Below are positions 32,996 through 44,900 of a DNA stretch of 64,000 nt, piece after piece. A model generated the notes under the pieces. That model worked only from the letters and a program-made list of their open reading frames with translations, did not search any database and was not told the origin of the DNA. The stretch comes from Rhyacichthys aspro (Eukaryota; Chordata; Actinopteri; Gobiiformes; Rhyacichthyidae), in NCBI GenBank assembly GCA_036850595.1, contig CM072148.1, positions 2,822,100 through 2,886,099 on the forward strand, in the 5' to 3' direction. The position numbers and the translations under genes were made by a program. Numbering within the stretch: position 1 is the first letter of the stretch; each line of letters begins with the position of its first letter.

Positions 32996-35900
32996 CTGAG
33001 AAAGAAACACGGAGATTCTTTAAAGGTAATCAGACCAAGTAGTTATTAATTTATGAAGAATCGAAGGGCTACTGGTTGAAATGATTCAGAGCACACGTTA
33101 GTCTGTTTATCATGAAAATATCAGAATGGACCAGAATAGCTTTAGCGCAGTGGTTCTCAAACTGTGGTCTGGGTCCCACTGGTGGTACTTGAGAATCTCT
33201 GATAACTACAAAATGTAAGAATAATAATTTATGCTACAACTTTTCTATAAAACACTTTACTATCCCACTAAATGTCTGGACTAAAAGCTGTAAGATTCAA
33301 AATGTGGTTTCAAAGAAGCAGCAAACAAAATTAATTTCATAACATTCATATAGTGAGATAGTTATGTTCATATGAAACTTGAAAATGGCATAGATCGGCT
33401 TAAAGGTGGTACTTGGAAAGACAAAAATTAGATACTATATATAACCACTGCTTTAGCGTAATATCCTCTGGTTAAGGAAGTGTTGTGTGACTTTTATTCA
33501 AACTTTCTTATCTGACCTTGACTGCTTTCTTGAACTTGTTGCAGAAGTCTTGAAAGATGCGGAAGCACTCGTCCAGTTTGAAGGTGTCCTTGTCTTCACA
33601 AAAGAAGTCGATGAGGCTGTTGCCCTCTTTGCGCAGATCCAGCCTGCGTCTCTTCAGATCCTGCAAAGTCTGGGCCGCGCTCTGAGACAGACCGTAAACA
33701 CAGGCACACTTTAATCAGAGGGTCATAAACTGTGTCGTGATGTACAGATGTAGCAGCTCCACAGAAGTGTTACGACTCGTCCTGTTACATAACGACGCAT
33801 CACCTGCAGAAAAGGCTCCAGCTGCTGCAGTAGCTCCTGGTCTCCCTGAACCTTTTCCTCCAGAGTTTTGATCCGAACATACAGCGAAGAAAACTCTGCT
33901 TCAATATTCTCCACTGAGATCCTACAAAGAAAATTTAAAGTTTTATGCTTATAATGGTTTAGTTTATTTACACAAATAAAATGATTCATTAATACTACGG
34001 TTTTCATAAAAGAATGTGACGGGTGAAAAACCCTCTGCAGGATTAACAAGTGGTAAGAAATCAAAATAAATCAAATCAAATGAGAATACAGTAAAATATT
34101 CATAATATGATCAATAGTCCATGTGATAATTTCATTAAATGTGTGGCAACAATACAAAAAAGCTCAGCTCAAAAAGATAAAACATATGAAAAAGCAGAGG
34201 TTTAAAGGCTTTTTTAAACTGCTCCAGGGAAAGATGTATTTTGGAGCCTCTGTAAAATATAATATATATAATATATAATATTAGTAAAGTGGCCTGAGAA
34301 GATGGTGACGCGAGTAGGACATGTGAAATTCATTATTGAGAAAAAATGTTAAGAAAATGAGGAGGAAGTAGCCTTTTTTTAGACATATACACAGACGGAG
34401 CAATTTGAAACAGATTATTAATTAAACACTGCGAACCTGAACTGAATAAAGACACAGAATATTATTGTTAAAGTTCGCTGCTGAAGACGGTAGATGGGTT
34501 CGAGTTTAGTTTGATGGCTACTGCCCCAAGCAATATTACAACAGGTGATATATGGATACACCATTGAGTAATATAACATAATATCTACCTTTGTGTTCAT
34601 CAAGTGACGGGTTTTTCCGAGTATACTATCTTTTCTCTGTCTAAAAGACTACAACATACAGTCAGATACATATAGCCATATTACATAATAACATTTCAGC
34701 TAATCCTAATAGTGTGTGACATTTTGTATAGAGCACTGTCACTTTTTCATGAATAAAACACAGACACAGACTAATGCTCGGGGAGTGGTCATTTTGCTGC
34801 ATTAAGCACATTTTACAGAGATGACCTTGTGATGCTGTAAAGGCAGACTGCAGCCAGCTTCACTGCAGTCACACTAAAGCTATAAGCATCATTTAGCAAC
34901 ATTTCAAGCCTTACACACGTTTAATAATAAGCTAGTGGTGTCTCTGTTTTGAATTTAGGCAATAACATACACGAAATGCACCAAAAGTAAGTGTTATTGT
35001 TTGATAATTGTAAATCTAGGAGGTGGGTGGTGTACCTTGCTGCACTCTGGACGTCCTGGAGCTTCTCTGGAAACTTGAGCAGTTTCTCGTCTTTTTTCTT
35101 TGCCTCCTGCGTGGGACGGACATATTTAGTGTCAGACATCACTGCAGTGTATGAATTATGTAACACACGTCCGGCGACTTTTGGTTTGTGTTGGTTTCCC
35201 GTCACCATCTGCTGCTCACCTGCCTCCAATTTCCAATAATACTACACTTTTTATACAAACTGTGCATTTTTTCACGTTACAGCAGCTGATACTGACCATG
35301 GCGACAAAGTGCAGCAGGTTCATGCCCGGTTTGTTAGCTTTGGTGTCTGCTAACGAGAGGAGGGACGACAGCTTGAAGCCCACAGCGTTCCCAGCGTATC
35401 CCCCCTGAGGACCACACAAACACAAAATAATGAGCACGTACAAACATAGCAACGGTGACTTATATTGAGCTTGAAAAGACCTGGATACACAGGGCAGGTA
35501 GAAACACATAGCCCCTCGTCATTAAGCCCCAGTCACAGGCTTTTATCTGCTGGTACACATGGGAGGTGTGTTCAAAATTACGTAATATAATCTAAATCAA
35601 TTTTTTACCACTCGTGCTCTTAAAAGGTGTGTAAAATTTGTGTTGTATTCAGTTTAACTATTATGTTTAACTCTTTGGATTTGCTTATCTTGGAAAAATA
35701 GATGTAAAGCTCCTTAGATTCAAGTGGAAAGAGTCATTATTTCCAGTACTTCTTGTTCCTACAGCTGCCCAGAGAGGACAAACTGAACCAAAAGCAAACA
35801 AACTGAGAACAGCAGAAAGAGAAGCTTGTGTTTTTTTGTTTTTTTTTTAACACAATCTTGCAGTAAAGATGCTATCAGGTTATTATATTTTAAGCCTCTG

Positions 35901-38900
35901 TCCCGTGTCTCAGTGGATATCTACAAAAAAAGGCAGTAAAATGTCTTGCTTTTACCCTCTTCCTGTCCCGAATGTCCCAAGTTTTTACCCACTTATAAAA
36001 CCAAAGCAGTGCATTGTGCCTGAAACTCCTTTGTCCTTAGACTGTCAATTACAGAGTTACCATGGCAACGACAATATTAACCAAAAGATAAACAGATCTG
36101 TCCATTTATGTTTTAAGCGCGAGGCTACTGCTAAGATAACGTTTTGTGTAGGACGTCCTGATCTGATAAAGTTATGTGGACGTTACTTACAGCGTTCATG
36201 ATGTTTCCAGCCTGAAGCACCAGATGAAGAATCGCATGAAGCTCCTCGCAGCTCATCAGCTCTGTACACACATAAATATACGGCTTATTACACACAATTT
36301 TACATTTTCATCGTCAACAAAACCCATCAAATCCACTTAATACCCAAATACCCTCAAGTGCTGATTCGGCTGAGAACCAGATTTAATTTATCCAATGCAA
36401 TGTTTCACCCAAAGCTGATGCAGTGCTGTCAAGAAGTCTTTTACAAATCTTAGAAAGTCAGAAAGAAAGCTTTGGCATGACTCAGGACAATTTCACCACC
36501 AACATTTTAACCTGACACAGCTGTATATTAAAGCTCCACTCCCTGATTTTCTTTTTGACCAAACTGAAGTTTAGAGTTTAGCGTTAGCTTAGCTGTGACT
36601 TCAGCGTCAGGACGACAATTATCTCCTCCTCGTTAAACATTACGTGATTGAATTGACAGTATTTATCTGTGTTTTACGTTGCCTCCCTTTTCTCTGTTGA
36701 TGCTTTTCTTTTTTCAGCTGTTTCTCTGTTAAAAGACATATTCAGCTGAAAATACACTTTATCTGCAGCTATTAAACTTCCTGGAACGTCATGTGACAAG
36801 TGTCGACCAATGGGAGTGCTCCAAGGTTTTCTGTTCCTGAATAGAGGTTCTCATCTATTACAATCCCTTTACGAACGATTATTTTTACAATATACTATTT
36901 GGGTTTAAACCATTTTCCACAACTAGAAGAAAAAATAAAAGGTACATTCTGTTTAAGTGCAGTAGTTTGTGATGGTATCATAGCGTGACATGCCTCTTCC
37001 AGTTTGTACATCATATTCCTCGTGAACTGACATCTGATGAGTGTCTGTGCAACATTAGTCTTACTAATGTCAAATGTGGTGTTTTAGTGGATATTGGATG
37101 CTTAGGATTTTCCAACGTACGAAAATGTGAGGATATCGACAATTTATGACTACGGTCGTGAAAGCGGTTACTGCCCAAGGATCATGACTTTTGGGTTATC
37201 AGACACGCCACACTGGCTCGAGTCACATTTATTGCATCAGGTGTCAGATCTAGTATCCTCCATTGGGTTACTAGAGGATCCACTGTCGCTAATGGGAGCT
37301 TGGAAAACTGGCAACATAGTCTTGGACTGACAGTAGAGAGTGATTGGACGCGGACCCAGTTGTGGGCGCTGGAACTTGGTTTGAGGAGAATCTGGTGACT
37401 TCAGGTGTAATTATAATTGAACTCTGGCTGAACATTTGCAGTTATCAAGCATTCGAGCATGAGGTTTGTGATACTAGCACCGATAAAATCACCTTTGCCA
37501 CGTCACTTTAACTCTTTCATCCTCATTAGTCACTTGGATGAATAATTATCTGGCAAATCAAGCATAATATGTAAAATTGAGTGACTTTTAGACTGTAATA
37601 ATCAATAGTGGAGTTCCTCAAGGGTCTCTTCACGCCCCAGTCTCTTTTAATTTTACTCTTTTACATTTTAAGAATTTAGTTTTACAGTTTAATCTTCTGA
37701 TAGTTTATTGTAACAGGAATCATCTGCGGAAAACAAGACTTTAAAACCTCAGCTTTAGGAATGTCTCCTGGAATACGGAAAAATTTATTATTCCGTAGCA
37801 AAATACGTCTTTTGTTCCACTGATGAGGAGCCAATGGGATATAAACCTCATGGAGCTCACAATAACTTAAAACGAAAGGGTCTTAAAAAAGCAAACTCAG
37901 GTAACTAAGACGGTTTAGGTTTATGCACATTTTACATCCACAGCTAGTTCTATTTTTATGTATTTTTTATTTTGGCTCAAACAGTGTAATGGTGCATTCA
38001 CGTGCTCCTCGGAAACTTGGGAAAACGTTTTTCCGAGTTGAAAAATGCACCTGAAGCCTGCTGAAGTCGGAACAACAGCTCGGAAACTCTGGTGAGTCAG
38101 AGTCGCTCGAGGTTCCATGTTGACATTATTTCATCATCAACACAGAGGAGGAACGCAAACGATATTTCAGTAATAAAAGTCATTTAAAAATATGTCATAC
38201 CAACTGTTTTCAGATTAATAACTTGATAACTTGACAGTACAGTTTTACTACATTTTTTGTCTATATAGGCTTATTTAAATTATATTCTAAGTTATTTATC
38301 TAGGTCCAGTATTTAGAGGTTTCAACACACGTTATGTTAACTTCTTATGTTTTGAATAGGCTTCCTTTTCTCGAGCTAATGTTGCTAAAAGGCTAATAAC
38401 TGCTACTTTGACTGTATTCACTCATTAAAAAATAGCACATTTTTGACTTTGCGTCCATCTTCTTTTTTGTTTTGTTTTCATTTTGTTTTCGAATATTCTG
38501 ACTTTCCGACTGAAATCACGTGAACACACCGAAGTCAGAAGAACGACTTCATAACTTGGATACTCCGAGTTTCTGAGAACCACATGAATGCACCGTAAAT
38601 TCAAAAAGACTTCCAATCAGGCTGTACCTCTTCAGAACAAAATGGAGCAGCATTTTAAACAAACCATAGTCATTTTTTCTTGCACATTGAGGGAAAAGGA
38701 TTGGGCACCCCTGATTTAAAAGCACAATGTATATATGTTTGAGTGGTAAACATTTGAGTTACATAACAACATAAAAATGATGTGAGTGTGTGTAAAACTG
38801 AAACAGTGCTAAGTCACAGATCGTCTCACGTTTCCAGTGTTGTCCTGCAGGAACTCACCTCAGCTGACAGCTCAAATATCTGGGTCACCTGTCTGAATGT

Positions 38901-41900
38901 GTGGCTGTTATTACCTTTAGTGGCCACACGGATGACATTGATCTCGTGGCTCATCACTGCGGAGGAAGGAAAGAACTCTTCGCGGAGAACCATGGCCTCG
39001 ATCCGGAGCTCGAACCTGGGGCAAAGAAAAGCTTAATCGTTATCTGTCAAATATATAAAAAAACAACATGTTCTAGCTGTAATATGAGCTGTTTTTTCTT
39101 CAGGGTGAGTTGTGTTATGAGCTGCCATCCAGACAGTTACTGAAAGATAATACAGTCATACCCTGAGAGTGCATTCTCAATGTGCAATAAACAGCTGCAG
39201 TAATCTAATGTCCTGCACTGGAAGAGAAACACAATAAGGCTCTGCTGCCATTGGACTCATCATATTTCACATTTTCCATTTTACGCTGTGTCATTGTGAC
39301 TTCTGAGAGCTGTAAATTGACAATCATGAGAGAAAATGTGCAGTTTAGAACAATAGCTGCAGACAGAATGTGTCTGTATTAATAACAAAGGCTCTGTGTT
39401 GAATTAACCGTGCACAGCCTTTGGCAACACGGCAGACAAATGCAGGAGTTTTATGTTTTGTTTTTTTTGTGTGACTTTAAAAGTATTCTATAGGTCTTCG
39501 AGGAGATTGTAAATAAATCTCTTTTTTTACTGTTTGCCAAAGAGTAAAAGAGAAGAACAGTCCTCCTCGTGTAAACAAACAAGAAAAAATATTGAAATAC
39601 GAGTAGAAAATATGGTCTCTTGATGCAGACATCTCTAGATTATTCTCATATAGTCCTGACCTGGATTTAACTAATAACATAGATAGATGGGTTAGATGCA
39701 AAGATGAATTAGTTACTCAAACACAACAAAACAACCCAAGAGTTTTCAAATGTCCAGAAAACCAGGAGCTTTCCCTCAATAATAAAAAAAAACGTCTACA
39801 ATTGATGTATTATTAGACATTATTATATTAGATTATATATTTTATAGACCTTATATTATTGTAGGTCTTGTTATATTATTATAGCGTCAACAGATGCAGT
39901 GGTGTCTCATTTCTTATGGGGATTATTATAGCCTTTTATTTAAACTTACAGATCAAAATTAGGGCTATAGGAAGGGCTAAGAGAGAGAGATGGAACTGAA
40001 AGTCTATGATCCATCTTGCTTTAATGTTTCCCTTTTTTTTGTTAAATGCTTGCTCAAAATCACACGTTATGTCCTATTAATAAATACTGATATAATCACA
40101 ATCTTGAATATAATGACTTTCTGATCTTTTGACCTGTGCTTTGTCTAAAAACCACATAAATGTCCAGACTCTAATGCCAGACTTAGTAATATGGAGCTAC
40201 AAGCTACAATCTGTTGGATTTAGTTGTATTTTTACCCCAGTAGATTTATATCCAGATCAAGTGCCTTCTTTGTATTCTTTGAAACCATATTCACTGTAAT
40301 TGTTCTATCACTGAACCTGTCTTGTTTTCTTTTCCAATCCCCCTTTAGACTCCTCACTGTCAGACGTTATTAAACCCAACTCACCGTGGCACCTGGATCA
40401 GGAGGTACATAAAAGAATCGACCAGCGTCAGCTTGTCTGGATCTCCTTTGAACGCCTGTAGCTTCTTCACCTGTTCACAAAAAAAACCCATTCACTTCAT
40501 TTAACGTCACTTCCACATGACATAAATATAAAGAAGACAAATAAAAGACAACCACAGACCTCCTCTGCGTCCGGCAGCAGCTTCAGCAGGTCTTTGAGCA
40601 GCTCTGCGCCGTACGTTTTACCCTCTCCTCGTCGTATATCCTCAACAATGACTCGGTTTGACCTGAACAAGAGACGGTTTATTTAAGCTGCAGTGATAAA
40701 TGCACTTTCCACTTAACATGTAAAGCCGTAAACATCAAATACTGCATCTGAATCATGACTGATGTTAAGTAAAAAGCCTATAAAGCCTGGTTTTACTGAG
40801 TCAACAATGAAAAAAAAGGCGGATTGTCTCGTGCGCTGCTGTTTGTTTGTATAAGAGCGCTTCATAATTCAATAAAAGCAGTGCAGGATTCATGCTAAAT
40901 AATAGTAATGACTTAATATATAATAACCGTCTGCCATATTTCCTCATACAGTCTCCTTGACAGTGGACGATTCCCAGTTTCAGTGAATCCCAAGGTTTTA
41001 TGAATGACATATTTACAAAAACAAGGCCTTATAAAGCATGAGAATGAAATGTGATGAAGTTTGGAACTGTTCAAATAAAGGCTGTATTTTCAAAACAAAG
41101 GTGGAGAGAGCTTTAAAGAGAGACTATTTTTTACTCTTCTCTTAAAAGGAAAGCTTATTGTAACAGGAATCATCTGTAAAAATGAGTAAAATGAGGCCTT
41201 AACATCATTTTGACTTTCTTATTTAGGATTTCAGTAGAAGAGAATGTTCAGCCCATACAGAAAGCTTTGTCCAATCACAGCTCGCTTCTGGAAAAAGACT
41301 CGCTCCCATTGGTCGGCACTGATGTAAACAAGGAAGTAATACCGATAATCCAGAGAAAGTCTTTATATTAAAGATAGGTATGTCTTTTCACACAGTAAAA
41401 CAGTGCGTAAAAGAAAACCTTAACAGAGAAAAGCAAAAATATATATTTATTCACGAGACAAAGATAGTTTCAATTTAAATTAAGCTCTAAACTTTGGTTG
41501 GGTATAATTTTGTAGTATTTTGTGATGGTAAAGTGATCCAGTCCAAAAGAGTTAAAATAGTTTAAACCAGGACGGAAAAATAAAATTGAGCAGTGGTGCT
41601 TTAACAGTTTGCATTTATTGATTTGAAAGAATTCTGTTTTTCTTCATTTTCTTGTTTATTTCAAGATTCGAAAATTATCAGAAAAACCTACTTTGCCGGT
41701 GAAAACATAACATGACTTTAAACATATGACCCGAGCCGGAATCAAACCAAGGTCTCCCGAACAAACTAAGATGCCCACTGTCCAGACCTCTCCCCAGACA
41801 CTTCCTCAAGCCAAAACGCAAAAAGGCTCAGAGTTTGATGTAATCGTATCTCCACAAATAACAGAACATTTATACCGTATGTAGTTTTTCTCATTTAAGT

Positions 41901-44900
41901 CCATTGTGGGATAAAAAAAAAAGATTTAAAATGTTTAAATTGTTGAATACTTTAGAGCAGAGACAAGGGAAGGTTCAGCCAAAAATGAAACTTGTGTGAT
42001 GTTTATTTATTTGATTTATGTCCCTTTAAGTTTGGTCTCTAAAAATATCTAAAAAATGAGCTTATAGTGAGATTTTGTTCACATCTAAAAAAAAAAACAA
42101 AACACTGGCAGATTACTCTAGAGCCACACGAGCAGACACGTATGCAAAATGCAAAAAATTAAATATAAAATAAATAATTAATCTAGCAACACAGAATCAG
42201 AATTTCAAGCACTTTCAAGCACTTTTTAGACAAAATTTAAGGACTTTCAAGCACCGGTACGAACTCTGTTATTAGGGTTGAGGCTTTGCAGGTGCACGGC
42301 TCCATTGTTTTTATCTGTATTATACCAAACAAAGGCAGATTAAACAAAGCGCTAAACAAGCTGCACAGTCCGGCTCGGGGAAAATAACCCGAGGAAAGCT
42401 GATCTACCTCAGGACGTGTTAAATTCTCACAGATTTTAAGTAATAATATGCGCTGAAGTGATTGTGATGTGGATGAGTGCAGTAGGGCTCACAGTCAAAT
42501 CCCAGTGAAATCCTGCGGGGAGCAATGCAAATGTGTGAGTCATGCAAACAGACGCCTCAGACACTTCTGTCCTCAACTTTAGGACAGACTTTTTTATGTA
42601 ACACGACAAACTGAGCCTGGTACAAAGCTCGGGATTTCCACGACTTATTAATTACAAACAATGGGCCTAAAGAAAAGCGATTAGGACCGTGGCACAGAGT
42701 AAACACAAATTATATTCCAACACACTCAGAAAGCTTGCATTTGAATTGATAATACTACGTTTACTTTTATTGTTTTACTGTTATTGTCTTGGTGGTGCTG
42801 CCCGGGACTTACTTCTTGAACTGTTTGAGGAAAATGCCAACATTCATCCCTCTCTTGGAGTCGAGGATGCTGATCTGAAAAAATAAAACAAAAACAAAGA
42901 AAGACAATTACTTTGTGTATTTTAAATAAAATCGTCTCTCTCAAAGTATTTCATGGAGTTATATCAGAGGGTTTATGATAGATAAGCTAGACTAAACCAG
43001 GACTAAACCAGGACTAAAACAGGTCTAAATCAGGACCAAACCATGGACTAAACCAGGACTAAACCTGGACTAAACCAGGACTAAACCAGGACCAAACCAA
43101 GACTAAACCATGGACTAAACCAGGACCAAACTATGGACTAAACCAGGACTAAACCATGGACTAAACCAGGACTAAACCTGGACTAAACCAGGACTAAACC
43201 ATGGACTAAACCTGGACTAAACCTGGACTAAACCAGGACTAAACCATGGACTAAACCTGGACTAAACCTGGACTAAACCAGGACTAAACCAGGACTAAAG
43301 CAGGACTAAAACAGGAGTAAACCATGGACTAAACCAGGACTAAACCATGGACTAAACCTGGACTAAACCTGGACTAAACCAGGACTAAACCTGGACTAAA
43401 CCAGGACTAAAGCAGGACTAAAACAGGAGTAAACCATGGACTAAACCTGGACTAAACCAGGACTAAACCTGGACTAAACCAGGACTAAAGCAGGACTAAA
43501 ACAGGAGTAAACCATGGACTAAACCAGGACCAAACCAAGACTAAACCAGGACTAAACCAGGACTAAACCAGGATCAAACCAAGATTAAACCAGGACCAAA
43601 CTATGGACTAAACCAGGACCAAACCATGGACTAAACCAGGACTAAACCAGGACCAAACCATGGACTAAACCAGGACTAAACCAGGACTAAACCAGGATCA
43701 AACCATGGACTAAACCAGGACTAAACCAGGATTAAACCATAGACCAAATCAGGACTAAACCAGGACTAAACCAGGACCATGACTAAACCAGGACTAAACC
43801 AGGACCAAACCAAGACTAAACCAGGACTAAACCAGGATTAAACCATAGACCAAATCAGGACTAAACCAGGACCAAACCTTAGACTAAACCAGGACTAAAC
43901 CAGGACCAACCAAGACTAAATCAGGACTAAACCAGGACCATGGACGATCCTAACAATACTACAATACTTTTTTTTCCGATACAAATACTGCAATAATGAC
44001 ACATTTGCCATTTACTGTGCACTTAAATCTTCTGAAAACATCATATTCCACGTGGTATTATCCAGTTTATGTCCAATCATCACCAAATCAGACTGGATCT
44101 AAGTAGGTCTGCTCAATATATCACAAGTTTATCGTTAATATTGACATGAAAGCAGTGGCTCTTCTTTGGATAATCCAGATCTAATTAAACTACGTCAAAG
44201 TGGATTCAGATGTTGTGCGATTATTACAATATTTAACATATTTTTCTCGTCTAATGCGGCCCTAGATCAGCCCTCGTTGAAACGTAAACTCCTCTGGTTC
44301 TACTTTGGGGTCATTAGTGTTTCTGAAATTCCACCAGGTCACATGCTTGAGTACAGCATATACATTTTTAAAAAGACTGAAACACAAAGCCTAATTTCAC
44401 CTTAAGTGGACACATTTGTGGTTTGAAGTGAGTGAGGGTTGTACATTTTTAGATGTTTGTGTGTCAGCCACAGTCGTAATATATAGTAATCGATCTAGAG
44501 TAAAATTAAATAAAACATTAATAGTTAAAGCGACCATTGACAGCAACAGACGATTTATGATTTTAATCCAATTTTTTGTCTTACTTCTGATTTTCTGGTA
44601 ATTTAATGTATTTTTTAGCACAAAACACAAACAAAAGTAAAGCAGAGTCAGTGAGCATTACCTCAGAGTGAAAACAAAGCAGTTTAAGTTAGACACTTTT
44701 TACTTTTATCCCTCTCTGTCTCCATAAACCATGTCTAATATCATTTCCGCTGCACAAAGCCCTGTTAAAAGACGTTAAAAGCCTCCGACCTCGAGGCTAA
44801 TTTGCATGAATCGATAAAGTACGCTGTGCTGCAGAGACACTACACTGTTCCTGTTCTTCAGTTTCCTGACATTTCACTAAAACAAAGCAGAGTAATATGA

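Larger units (their letters stand above)
36262..38914. other. fhdc1 intron 5 (2653 nt)
   Basis: Repeat-rich intron holding an F1 copy (36530), the GVPQGS LINE fragment (37535), a partial F1 end (about 37690) and the inverted-repeat element (37991). No other coding potential was seen. Confidence 0.7.
40663..42812. other. fhdc1 intron 2 (2150 nt)
   Basis: Contains diverged F1 copy 4, a tRNA-like fragment near 41730-41825, a short repeat of the form TTTCAAGCACTTTCAAGCAC at 42207-42255, and a non-repetitive stretch at 42290-42660 with octamer and homeobox-like motifs (ATGCAAAT at 42525, TAATTA near 42650). Confidence 0.6.

Noticed and set aside
41730..41825. tRNA gene on the minus strand
   Set aside because: B-box-like T-arm only; the upstream part is a retroposon-type sequence and does not fold as a cloverleaf.
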